Positions 8,650 through 16,860 of a stretch of DNA of 64,000 nucleotides are shown in pieces (within the stretch, counting starts at the first letter, position 1; every line of letters begins with the position of its first letter). The stretch is from Tolypothrix sp. NIES-4075 (GTDB lineage Bacteria > Cyanobacteriota > Cyanobacteriia > Cyanobacteriales > Nostocaceae). A model generated the notes under the pieces. That model ran no database searches. It saw nothing but the letters and a program-made list of their open reading frames with translations, and had not been told where the DNA came from. Both the position numbers and the translations under genes were made by a program. Where the stretch lies: positions 713,852 through 777,851 of the forward strand of contig NZ_BDUC01000004.1 of assembly GCF_002218085.1 (NCBI RefSeq), in the 5' to 3' direction.

Positions 8650-9801
8650 CTACGAAATATTTCTCCAAAACTTAAGCAAATTCTGCCAATTGGAAGATGG
8701 CTTGCTGTTGCTAACAGCAACGTTACTCAAATCGGATAAAGAGGGAAATGAGGCATTTTGAGCATAAGCATTATTTTGCAATACCTTAGCGAGGGCGTTG
8801 TTATTGTCTCGCAAACCTTCGTAAAAAAAGAATACCTCTCCAGAAATACCGCGATCGCGATTGTACTCGATTGCCTGCATCAGATATTCTGGACTTATCG
8901 AGTAGTTTCCCAGCTTGATTAAAATTCCCGGTGCTAACCTCGGTGACATCACTGCAAATTGCTTTTTTACCAACTGGTCGATAATAGATTTATAACTTAG
9001 GAAATCACGGCGATAAACCTGCGGGTGGATTGTATCTACTATTTTCTGTTCTAGCCATTTGGGAGAGTCTTGCAAATATTCCTTCAATGCCCAATCATGA
9101 ATATTTGGAGCCATCGATACCAAAAGGTTGGGATTTACCGCTTTGACTTTTTGATAAAGACGCGCTAAAAAGTCAGTGAGAATATTTGCTCGCCATTCCA
9201 ACCATTGCTTATCCTGAGGGTTTCGTGGCGGATTTTTCCGAAATTGCTGGTGATAACGTTTTACAGTTAATTGGTCGTAACCTCCTTCAGAAGGCAAAGC
9301 TGGCAGGCGATCGTCTCCTTGAATACCATCAACATCATAATTCTTGACAACTTCCAAAACCAAGTTAAACATAAAATTTTGCACTTGGGGGTCAAGGGAA
9401 TTCAACCACTCAAAGCCGTTTTTATTGACTAAATTGCCATCGCGATCGCGTGCAGCCCATTCAGGTTTTTTTGCTAGCAGCATTCCCCCATTCAAATTGT
9501 AGGAACTGGCAAAGCCGTATTCAAACCAAGGAATGACTTTTAGCCCCACCCGACGTGCTTCTGCGATCGCTTCAGCTAAAGGATCGCGATCGACAAAAAG
9601 CGGATCAATTTCCACACCAAAAGTCTGCCGCATCACTTTACTAGGATACAGCGTTAGCGCCTTAGTCCAAACCACCGGAAATACTACATTAAATCCCGTT
9701 TGGGCGAGGAAATCCATCGCTTCAGCAATGCGTTCCCTTGACTTGAAAACCTTACTTCCAGTAGTAGTAAGCCAAACGCCCCGCGTTTCAATTATTGTCA
9801 T
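8650..9801 (-). CDS. GH10-like (GHL10/DUF187) putative glycosyl hydrolase
   Basis: A 383-residue protein starting at ATG 9801. It opens with ETRGVWLTT and shows the TIM-barrel pattern of the GHL10 family: FNVVFPVVW, YPS, VIPWFEYGF, KPEW, WLNSLDPQVQNF, VDGIQGDDRLPALPSEGGYD and PGILIKLGNYSISPEYL. The conserved acidic residues in QGDDR are candidates for catalysis. No signal peptide is visible. Substrate is unknown; related proteins are often annotated as family 10 glycosylhydrolases. A paralog with an added peptidoglycan-binding domain lies at 43345-44598. Confidence 0.85.
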   Translation of the reverse strand: MTIIETRGVWLTTTGSKVFKSRERIAEAMDFLAQTGFNVVFPVVWTKALTLYPSKVMRQTFGVEIDPLFVDRDPLAEAIAEARRVGLKVIPWFEYGFASSYNLNGGMLLAKKPEWAARDRDGNLVNKNGFEWLNSLDPQVQNFMFNLVLEVVKNYDVDGIQGDDRLPALPSEGGYDQLTVKRYHQQFRKNPPRNPQDKQWLEWRANILTDFLARLYQKVKAVNPNLLVSMAPNIHDWALKEYLQDSPKWLEQKIVDTIHPQVYRRDFLSYKSIIDQLVKKQFAVMSPRLAPGILIKLGNYSISPEYLMQAIEYNRDRGISGEVFFFYEGLRDNNNALAKVLQNNAYAQNASFPSLSDLSNVAVSNSKPSSNWQNLLKFWRNIS

Positions 9802-9905
9802 TTTCTAAAACACCAAAATTCTCAGCGCCGCACTTTTTATATCATTTCACTTCAGGCTAACAACATTTAAATTTTTTAACTTATTTCTGATAAAAATTTC
9901 ACAAT

Positions 9906-10721
9906 TTAAGGCGTGATTAATTGACGATATCGCGCCTGTATCACCATATAAATACCATAAGCTACCAAGCCTAAGGCTACAATACCCAAAAGCCAGGGTC
10001 CGTATGGTTGTTGCGCTAGCGTTTGTAACGCCTCATCTAAACCTCCCGCTGCACTAGCGTCAGACTGCCTTGCGGCACTAATTAAAAACCAACCGATAAT
10101 GCAGAATACTATACCCCGTGCCGCTAAACCAAATCTGCAAATTGCCATTACCCACTGGCGTTCTTTATTGCTTAACTCAGTTAAATTAAGTTCTTTACGA
10201 AATTTGCCGCTAAAAGCTATATAAAACTGATAAAAACCTAAACCGATTACAAATGCTCCCGCAGTTCCAACTAACCATTGACCAAAGGGTTGAGAAAGTA
10301 AACGCCCTGTCCAATCTTCGGTGGAATTACTATTACCACCACTGCCCGAACCGAGGATGATTTTTACAGCGGTTAAAGCTAATGAAGCATAAATCAAACC
10401 ATTAGCTGCGTAACCAATTCGCTGTGCCAAACCTTTGGCATCAGTGCCTTTGTTTTCTGGGTCTTTAATTGCCTGTACAAAACGCCAAATTACAAATCCA
10501 ATCAAGCCGATCGCAACTAACAAAAGCAAAAATTTACCGAATGGCTGATTGACAATTGTCTGGAGAGCGCCTTTAGTATCAGTTGTTCTACCACCTGTGC
10601 CAAAAGCTGTCTGCGCTGCTAGTAGCCCAACAGTACCGTAAACTACTCCTTTTGATGCATAGCCAAATCGCGCCAGTCGCTCGACCCACATTGAAGTATG
10701 GTGTGTCAGCTGTTGTGTCAT
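9906..10721 (-). CDS. DUF1206 integral membrane protein
   Basis: A 271-residue protein with about six transmembrane segments arranged as three repeats, each beginning with a Gly-rich FGYASKGVVYGTVGLL-like helix (near residues 18, 105 and 197; LARFGYASKG, AQRIGYAANG, ICRFGLAARG) and ending with QPFGKFLL / QPFGQWLVG / QPYGPWLLG. This threefold pattern defines DUF1206. Function is unknown. The ATG at 10721 is clear and no operon partner is apparent. Confidence 0.88.
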   Translation of the reverse strand: MTQQLTHHTSMWVERLARFGYASKGVVYGTVGLLAAQTAFGTGGRTTDTKGALQTIVNQPFGKFLLLLVAIGLIGFVIWRFVQAIKDPENKGTDAKGLAQRIGYAANGLIYASLALTAVKIILGSGSGGNSNSTEDWTGRLLSQPFGQWLVGTAGAFVIGLGFYQFYIAFSGKFRKELNLTELSNKERQWVMAICRFGLAARGIVFCIIGWFLISAARQSDASAAGGLDEALQTLAQQPYGPWLLGIVALGLVAYGIYMVIQARYRQLITP

Positions 10722-10925
10722 GGTAGTTGAGGAGAATTGTGTTTATGTTTTTAGCAAGTTCTACCTATAATTTGCATCTATCTTTGGGCGAATTTTATCA
10801 TGCTAATCCTAAAATCTTCCTTTAATAATACTGTCTTTAAATAGAGGTGATAACACAGAATACAAAACTATCATTCAAACATCTGTTACATTATCAGCCT
10901 GTATTTTCCTTCACCTCAATTAATT

Positions 10926-11792
10926 ATGTCTTTTATCAAAGATTCTTTGCAGCACGAATACATCACGACTAACGGAATTAAACTGCATTACGTCACTCAG
11001 GGGGAAGGTCCTTTGATGTTAATGTTGCATGGATTTCCGGAATTTTGGTATTCTTGGCGGCATCAAATACCTGAATTTGCTGCATATTATAAAGTCGTTG
11101 CTCTTGATTTGCGCGGCTACAATGATAGCGACAAACCAAAAGAGCAATCAGCTTATGTGATGGATGAATTTGTCAAAGATATCAAAGGAGTAATTCAAGG
11201 ATTGGGATATGAAAAGTGTGTTTTAGTCGGACATGATTGGGGAGGAGCGATCGCCTGGAATTTCGCTTACGATTATCCGGCAATGGTTGAGCGATTAATA
11301 ATACTTAATCTGCCTCACCCCGCCAAGTTTGCCCAAGGTTTCCGCACTCCTCAACAGTTGCTACGTAGTTCTTATGTCTTCTTTTTCCAATTGCCTTTAA
11401 TACCGGAATTATTAATTCAAAGCGGAGATTATCAACTAGTTGAAATGGCTTTTAAAGCTATGGCAATTAATAAAAGTGCTTTCACCAAAGCTGATATCGA
11501 CGCTTATAAAAACGCCGCAGGCAAACGCGGTGCTTTAACTCCAATGTTAAACTATTACCGCAACGTTTTTCAGCAAAGATTAACAGAACCAAATTGGGGT
11601 ATTTTAGAAGTACCAACTTTAATGATTTGGGGAGAAAAAGATATAGCGCTGGGTAAGGAACTAACTTACGGAACAGAAGCTTATGTGAGAGACTTTCAAA
11701 TCAAATATATTCCTAATTGTAGTCATTGGGTGCAGCAAGAGCAGCCTGAGTTAGTTAATCAGTATATGCGAGATTTTTTGTATATAAAATAA
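10926..11792 (+). CDS. Alpha/beta hydrolase, epoxide-hydrolase / haloalkane-dehalogenase type
   Basis: A 288-residue soluble hydrolase. The oxyanion-hole motif HGFPEFWYSW, the DLRGYNDSDKP block and the nucleophile elbow VGHDWGG (Asp nucleophile rather than Ser) place it in the epoxide hydrolase / dehalogenase group. The acid region is LMIWGEKDIALG and the catalytic His is in IPNCSHWVQQEQP. The cap domain contains YYRNVF, with a Tyr that could activate an epoxide. Substrate cannot be told from sequence; a dehalogenase activity is possible. Confidence 0.88.
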   Translation: MSFIKDSLQHEYITTNGIKLHYVTQGEGPLMLMLHGFPEFWYSWRHQIPEFAAYYKVVALDLRGYNDSDKPKEQSAYVMDEFVKDIKGVIQGLGYEKCVLVGHDWGGAIAWNFAYDYPAMVERLIILNLPHPAKFAQGFRTPQQLLRSSYVFFFQLPLIPELLIQSGDYQLVEMAFKAMAINKSAFTKADIDAYKNAAGKRGALTPMLNYYRNVFQQRLTEPNWGILEVPTLMIWGEKDIALGKELTYGTEAYVRDFQIKYIPNCSHWVQQEQPELVNQYMRDFLYIK

Positions 11793-11817
11793 CGAATAAA
11801 CTGATAATTTCTTTTGG

Positions 11818-11837
11818 GAGAAGAGAATTCTCTTCTC
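11818..11837. terminator. Perfect 20-bp palindrome after the hydrolase gene
   Basis: GAGAAGAGAA / TTCTCTTCTC has no loop bases and lies 25 bp past the stop codon. It may act as a terminator stem, although no T-run follows directly. The rest of 11838-12183 is AT-rich with no further gene; a small GCAAC-tgat-GTTGC hairpin at 12155-12168 lies just before the next ribosome-binding site. Confidence 0.5.
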
Positions 11838-12183
11838 TCTACCTAATTTTATTGATACTATAAACTAAATCAAGAAACTGCCTATTTACTTAGGAATAAA
11901 TACTCATGAGTATTGACAATCAATTATGTCGAATAATTTATAATCTTAAAAATATTTAACAAAAGAAATTTATTGAGGTTAGCTAATCATCCGGAACTGA
12001 AAAAGCAACAGTATTTATCAAAATTTTATCTATTGAATCTATAGCATTTCAGTATCATTACAAAAGCCGAGATATATCACAAATTAATTGTGTAGTCAAT
12101 CTGTATCCTTAAGGAATTTAGTGAGATAATAGAAATCGTGAGGAACAGAACGGATGCAACTGATGTTGCAAAGAGGAAGAATT

Positions 12184-12639
12184 ATGAAACTTAAGCTATT
12201 AGCAGCTTTAATCTTGGCAACTCCCCTATTTTTTGCGAATGTAGTTAACGCTAAAAATCCGCAGGATTTACAAAAACTGCTTACAACTGGGGAATGTGTT
12301 AAGTGCAATCTATCAGGAGCCAACCTCAGTGGTGCTCATTTAATTGGTGCTGACTTGAGAGAAGCAAATCTTGAAGGAGCCAACCTCAAAGGTGCAAATC
12401 TTGAAGGGGCTGATTTAACTAGTGCCAATTTGGGTGGTGCTAACTTAAGTTCGGCTTATCTCACCAATGTCAATTTTAAGCAAGCTAATCTGAATGCAGC
12501 AAATTTGACTAAGGCGACAATCCATGATTCTAATGTGTATCAAGCATCAATGAACGATCTAAATATCGCTGATGCTGACATATTTTATACAGGCATCGGT
12601 ATCGGGGGCGAAGATGCACAGATTCCCGATTGGCGCTAA
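12184..12639 (+). CDS. Secreted pentapeptide-repeat protein
   Basis: A 151-residue protein from ATG 12184, set by the ribosome-binding site GAGGAAG just upstream; an in-frame ATG at 12154 would break the signal peptide. A Sec signal (MKLKLLAALILATPLFFANV, cleavage after VNA) is followed by LLTTGECVKCNLSGANLSG, the usual Cys pair before the repeats in cyanobacterial members, then about 14 A(N/D)LxG pentapeptides forming a right-handed quadrilateral beta-helix. Likely periplasmic or thylakoid-lumenal. The role is unknown. Confidence 0.88.
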   Translation: MKLKLLAALILATPLFFANVVNAKNPQDLQKLLTTGECVKCNLSGANLSGAHLIGADLREANLEGANLKGANLEGADLTSANLGGANLSSAYLTNVNFKQANLNAANLTKATIHDSNVYQASMNDLNIADADIFYTGIGIGGEDAQIPDWR

Positions 12640-12691
12640 GTTGAATTTGGCTGGCATTTCAAAATAAAATACAGGCTGGCGGTTTTTAGGG

Positions 12692-12720
12692 GTAGAGACG
12701 TTCCACCGGAACGTCTCTAC
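12692..12720. repeat. GAGACGTTC palindromic repeat, copy 2
   Basis: Arms GTAGAGACGTTCC / GGAACGTCTCTAC around a 3-nt centre. Same family as 1917-1944 and 19977-20006, here downstream of the pentapeptide gene. Confidence 0.8.
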
Positions 12721-12832
12721 TTGCTGTTTGCAAGCATTATCCTTAAAGCCGCCTGTTTTTTTGGCTGTGATTGGTGCGAAAAATGTATCAGGGATATATT
12801 CACAGTTGGGAGCGCAAAACATATCCTAAGTA

Positions 12833-12854
12833 GCGATAATTCATGAATTATCGC
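12833..12854. repeat. Perfect 22-bp palindrome
   Basis: GCGATAATTCA / TGAATTATCGC is a perfect dyad with no loop. It could be an operator or a cruciform. It has no obvious T-run, so a terminator role is less likely. Confidence 0.55.
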
Positions 12855-13407
12855 ACTCGTAAATTAAGGTACTGACAAGGTTTTTTGCCTAAGTCCTAAT
12901 GTTTATTCAAAGATTGAGTCGAATAGACTTAGGTTTTGAAAGCGCTGGAAATACTACGTAATAGTAAAAAAGTCAAGATGTGCAGGGAGAAAAATTTTTC
13001 TGATGCCTGAATCTTAATACTAATGAGTTAATTGACGATCGCAGCGACGACTGGCTTTAATATCGTGTAAAATCGGCGTTTAGACTTGTATAAGTAAGAG
13101 GTGGACTGATTTTCGCATGATTTGTACTGATTTGAGGGCGATCGCTCTTAACTTACAGTCAGGTTGGGTAACTGCCTTCAAATAAATTCGAGTTGGAGAA
13201 GAGTGAAATCAACGAATGAATCCTCACTTTGAAGCGCAAAGCTGCCTTCTAACTTATATCGTCCTACTGGGTTTCTACCTTGTAGTCGATGAAGTAGTAG
13301 AAAGACGCAATTATGGTGATAGCAAACCGAAACTTTTTTGTACTCTATAATCAGTCGTGCTGATTGGTTGTAACTGTCCGGATGAGAGTCACTCAACTGT
13401 AAAAATT

Positions 13408-13848
13408 ATGGAAGCCCAAATGCAAGAACCGGAATACAAAGAAACCAAGCCCCCAGAAGCAACTATGACAGATATCAACAATCAAACAGGAACCATAACC
13501 AAAATCCAGCCCACGGTGGAAACTCAGGATCAATTGCGACAATACGGAGAACAAGTTTCGCGATTTTTGGCGACACTGCCCGAATATGTGGGAAACTTCT
13601 TCAATGAGTATAAACAGCCGCTAGTTAGCATTGGTTTAATTTTGGGAGCGATTGTCAGCGTCAAGGTACTCTTGGCAGTATTGGATGCTTTGAATGATAT
13701 TCCTTTAGTAGCACCTACCTTTGAGTTGATCGGTATTGGATACTCTGCCTGGTTTGTTTACCGCTATTTACTCAAAGCCTCAACTCGTGAAGAGTTAACT
13801 AGTGAAATCACCACGCTTAAATCACAAGTTGTCGGCAAAGACGATTAA
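13408..13848 (+). CDS. CAAD-domain thylakoid membrane protein
   Basis: About 146 residues from ATG 13408 (MEAQMQEPEY), preferred over a GTG at 13357. A polar N-terminus is followed by an amphipathic helix (VSRFLATLPEYVGNFFNEY), two transmembrane segments (VSIGLILGAIVSVKVLLAVL and FELIGIGYSAWFVYRYLL) and a charged tail (STREELTSEI). This is the CAAD/CURT1-like layout: in cyanobacteria the domain occurs free or inserted in aminoacyl-tRNA synthetases and anchors them to the thylakoid, while plastid CURT1 relatives bend membranes. Here it stands alone. Confidence 0.88.
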   Translation: MEAQMQEPEYKETKPPEATMTDINNQTGTITKIQPTVETQDQLRQYGEQVSRFLATLPEYVGNFFNEYKQPLVSIGLILGAIVSVKVLLAVLDALNDIPLVAPTFELIGIGYSAWFVYRYLLKASTREELTSEITTLKSQVVGKDD

Positions 13849-13932
13849 TAATTTAGCACCTACCCTCCAAGGGTAGGGCTAAGGATACAAAGCTTACCTG
13901 CGTGGTGTTTGATAGTTTAGCGAATAAATGAT

Positions 13933-13970
13933 GAAGGATAAAGTATAAATTTTTATATACTTTATCCTTC
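13933..13970. terminator. Long AT-rich hairpin between convergent genes
   Basis: 15-bp perfect arms GAAGGATAAAGTATA / TATACTTTATCCTTC with an 8-nt loop AATTTTTA, between the CAAD gene and the convergent SLH gene. A second small hairpin, CCTACCC-TCCAA-GGGTAGG, lies at 13859-13878. Together they probably end transcription from both sides. Confidence 0.7.
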
Positions 13971-14031
13971 TCTTATCAAAGACTAAAGAGAAAATATTTT
14001 ATCGTTTAGCCGATCGCTAGCATTACAAAAA

Positions 14032-15066
14032 TTATTGTGGCGAACGCACAATATTTTCCGATTGAATTGGTTGCAGCCTTCCCATTCGCACCAAAGCTTG
14101 ATGAACCATCGCTGCTACCTCCGCACGGGTAGCTTCTCTGTTGGGAGCAAAAGTGTTTGGATCTGGATAGTTTACCACAAGATTATTTGCTGTAGCAGCC
14201 GCTGTCTTGCCAATGGCGTAGTTAGGAATCTCTTTGGCATCTTTGAAGACGCTTAAAGTTTTATCAACCGCAGTAGGTTCTTTCAAATTTAATCCGCTGA
14301 CAAGGGCAACTAAAACTTGCACTCGCGGAATTTTTTGGTTTGGTTTGAAGGTATTGTCAGGATAACCTTTGAGAAATCCGGTGTTGATAGCTTGCTTAAT
14401 TGCTGGATTTGCCCAGTAATTTGATGGGATATCGTTAAAAGCGATCGCGTTCGTGGCAAGCTTATTATTGAAAGCTTCTTCTAGTATCGCCGCAAATTCC
14501 GCACGAGTTACAGGCTGATTTGGTCTAAAAGAATAATCCGGAAAGCCCTTAATAATCCTACGAGAAGAAAGAACATTAATAAACCGGCTTGCCCAGAAGT
14601 CATTAGGCACATCGTTAAATGCAATTGGCGGTGGAATGGTAGACTTTTGCTCAGAAGGAGTCACCACGCGAAATGGTTCTTGAATGTTAGGAGAAGGTGA
14701 CAATTGCACCTGTGGTGGTGCCGCTGGAGCAACCGGAAATGGCAAAATCAGCGTCGGAATCGCTCCTGGAGATGGAGAGGGATTTACTAAAGTAGGTTGA
14801 TCTACAGTAGCAGGTGGAGCCGGCGGCGGTACAGTATTTAAATTCGAGTTTGCATTTGGTTGTATCTGAGTCGTAGGGGGAACCGCAACAGACGCTGTAG
14901 GAGAGGGTGACGGCAAAACGCTGAAGTTCCAGCCAGAATCTCTGCGGGAAAATGCCCAAAATAGAACTGCCCCAATAGTCGCAAAGGCAACCAGAATAGC
15001 AATGAATTCATCAAAGCCAAGGGCATTTCTTTGAGATGACTCAGGGTCAGGAGGTGTGTTTGTCAT
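14032..15066 (-). CDS. SLH-domain protein with N-terminal membrane anchor
   Basis: A 344-residue protein. The N-terminus has one transmembrane helix (FDEFIAILVAFATIGAVLFW), then a Pro/Ser/Thr-rich spacer of about 100 residues, then three S-layer homology modules: FNDVPNDFWASRFI...GFPDYSFRPNQPVTRAEF, FNDIPSNYWANPAI...GYPDNTFKPNQKIPRVQ and FKDAKEIPNYAIG...YPDPNTFAPNREATRAEV. SLH modules bind secondary cell-wall polymers or peptidoglycan. The anchor places the spacer and SLH domains in the periplasm, where they could tie the membrane to the wall. Confidence 0.92.
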   Translation of the reverse strand: MTNTPPDPESSQRNALGFDEFIAILVAFATIGAVLFWAFSRRDSGWNFSVLPSPSPTASVAVPPTTQIQPNANSNLNTVPPPAPPATVDQPTLVNPSPSPGAIPTLILPFPVAPAAPPQVQLSPSPNIQEPFRVVTPSEQKSTIPPPIAFNDVPNDFWASRFINVLSSRRIIKGFPDYSFRPNQPVTRAEFAAILEEAFNNKLATNAIAFNDIPSNYWANPAIKQAINTGFLKGYPDNTFKPNQKIPRVQVLVALVSGLNLKEPTAVDKTLSVFKDAKEIPNYAIGKTAAATANNLVVNYPDPNTFAPNREATRAEVAAMVHQALVRMGRLQPIQSENIVRSPQ

Positions 15067-15450
15067 TGTAATTACCTTGGTAAAGGTAAAATTTGTATCT
15101 AAACAAATTAAGCCATAGATGGCACCTTTACACCACTGTTTTATTAAGATTCGGGGTTATCCCTAGCTTCAACGATAAGGGACTTCCAAAGAATAAATTA
15201 AGGAAAAAAAAATCAAGAGTCCAAACCTTGATTTTAATGATTATCATTATTGTTTATTAATTTTCTTTTTTGGAAGTATTTTATTTGATATTAAGATTTA
15301 ATAAATTTCCTCGTCAACTGTTTTAACTGCCCTTGTATTCTGATTAGGAAAGTGAGAAAATGCCGATGTTAATTTCAAGCAATTTTTGCGCTTAACATTT
15401 ATCAAAGGAGACATATGTTATGCGTTGATGGCTCTATGCCGAACCCACAT

Positions 15451-15653
15451 TCAGTAGACCGAAAAGTTTTCTAGAAGACTTACCAGGTCTTCATTTGAGC
15501 GAGAACACGCTATCCGCCGAAATCCTCCCAGGCTCTGCCTTTTGAACTATAGGATTATGAATGATCTCTTTGGCGATCGCTCTGGTCAGTTCCACAAACG
15601 TAGGTTCAAACCCTGATTCTTAGGTTAACTGACAAAAGTTTTCGGTCTACTGA
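15451..15653. mobile_element. 203-bp inverted-repeat (MITE-like) element with a mini-ORF
   Basis: Perfect 15-bp terminal inverted repeats TCAGTAGACCGAAAA (15451-15465) and TTTTCGGTCTACTGA (15639-15653), flanked on both sides by CAT, a possible 3-bp target duplication. Inside, the minus strand has a frame open from 15619 to the stop at 15491; from a GTG at 15595 it encodes 34 residues (MELTRAIAKEIIHNP, then VQKAEPGRISADSVFSLK) that read like real protein but are not recognised. The rest of 15067-15702 is AT-rich and probably carries the promoter for the DUF2235 cassette. Confidence 0.55.
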
Positions 15654-15702
15654 CATTTAATAAAAAGTTGATTTGATTACTCAAAGGTTTTGAAATACAA
15701 CT

Positions 15703-16710
15703 ATGAAACGTATTGTAGTTTGCTGTGATGGAACCTGGCAACAGTTAACAAGTCCTTACCCAAGCAATATAGTTAAGCTGGCTCAATCTGTCAAACCGAT
15801 CGCCCATGACGGGGTTACACAGATCATATTTTATGACGAGGGCATTGGAACCGAGAGTCAAAAGGTTTTAGGTGGAGCTACCGGACTAGGAATCGATAGA
15901 AATATAGAAGATGGCTACCGATTTCTTAGTCTCAACTATGTTCCTGGTGACGAAATCTATCTGTTCGGCTTCAGTCGCGGTGCTTACACAGTTAGGAGTC
16001 TAGCGGGGATGATTTATTGCTCCGGTCTTTTAGACCGTCCCCATGTGACCAAAGCACACGAAGCTTACGAGCTTTACCGTAACCGAGGTATTAAACCCAG
16101 AGATGAGGACGCAAGTAAATACCGTAAAGAATACGGAGAGCGCGTCCCGATCACCTTGCTTGGTTGTTTTGATACCGTCGGTGCCCTTGGTATTCCTGGA
16201 ATACCCGCCTTCAGCAAGTTGCACGAACAGCTGAATAAACGCTACAGATTCCATGACACTACTTTAAACAAATGTGTTGAGAATGCATTGCACGCTGTGG
16301 CGATCGACGAAATACGCGAAGTATTTGATGTAACTCCCATGAAAAAGCATCCTGAGGCTGAAAACCAGCGAGTGATTCAAAAATGGTTTCCAGGTTCGCA
16401 TGGTTGCGTTGGCGGTGGAACCGAAGAATACAGCGGCTTATCAGATGCTGCCTTACAGTGGATGATTGATTCCATCGGTGTCCTGGGATTGGGGCTTGAC
16501 TTAGATCCAAGTGTGATTCCGACAGGCATTAACCCCGATTATGAATGTGACTTTAAGAACGATGCTGGATTCTTTAAATTGGCAGGAATCAAGTTTCGTG
16601 AAGTCGGCGATGCTATTGAAGATCTTCATGAAAGCACGGTTAACCGTTTGAAAAGTCGCAAAGACTATCGACCCAAGAATCTACTTCATATTATCGACAA
16701 ACTGAATTAA
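15703..16710 (+). CDS. DUF2235 (Tle1-like) alpha/beta hydrolase
   Basis: A 335-residue protein of the DUF2235 family, which includes the type VI phospholipase Tle1. Diagnostic features are the N-terminal RIVVCCDGTWQ, YDEGIGT, the GGATGLGIDRNIEDGYRFL block and the nucleophile elbow GFSRGAYTVRSL (Ser91). DTVGALGIPG and the His in FPGSHGCVGGG fit the acid/base part of the triad. No signal peptide is seen. It lies 150 bp upstream of the fatty-acid dioxygenase gene on the same strand, with a hairpin (AGGAGTGC/GCGCTCCT) at about 16731-16758 between them. I infer a lipase-like role that feeds free fatty acid to the next enzyme; this is not proven. Confidence 0.88.
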   Translation: MKRIVVCCDGTWQQLTSPYPSNIVKLAQSVKPIAHDGVTQIIFYDEGIGTESQKVLGGATGLGIDRNIEDGYRFLSLNYVPGDEIYLFGFSRGAYTVRSLAGMIYCSGLLDRPHVTKAHEAYELYRNRGIKPRDEDASKYRKEYGERVPITLLGCFDTVGALGIPGIPAFSKLHEQLNKRYRFHDTTLNKCVENALHAVAIDEIREVFDVTPMKKHPEAENQRVIQKWFPGSHGCVGGGTEEYSGLSDAALQWMIDSIGVLGLGLDLDPSVIPTGINPDYECDFKNDAGFFKLAGIKFREVGDAIEDLHESTVNRLKSRKDYRPKNLLHIIDKLN

Positions 16711-16860
16711 TCTCTTAATAATGTTGTTTCAAGGAGTGCCTGCTGCTTTAGCGCTCCTACTGATGTTTTAGTCTTGCCAAAACCATTAGCAGAAATAACC
16801 CTTATTTTCAAACAGAAGCAAGCGATTAAGTCAACAAGCGATTCTAAAAGAGAAACAATT

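Larger units (their letters stand above)
12640..13407. other. Gene-poor interval with hairpins
   Basis: No convincing coding frame on either strand. It contains the GAGACGTTC-family hairpin at 12692-12720, which sits inside a looser inverted repeat (CAGGCTGGCGGTTTT against AAAGCCGCCTG), and the palindrome at 12833-12854. The remainder, up to the CAAD gene, has HIP1-like sites but no structure I can name; it is probably the long 5' leader and promoter of the CAAD gene. Confidence 0.5.

Noticed and set aside
9533..9808. 91-codon ORF opposite the GH10-like gene
   Set aside because: Shadow of the real gene; no independent support.
10926..11792. Fluoroacetate dehalogenase as a specific call
   Set aside because: The Asp nucleophile and cap fit epoxide hydrolases equally; substrate residues cannot be judged by eye.
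16774..16860. Upstream TTG start for the COX-like enzyme
   Set aside because: The added 29 residues are Lys/Thr-rich with no homology; ATG 16861 matches the family better.
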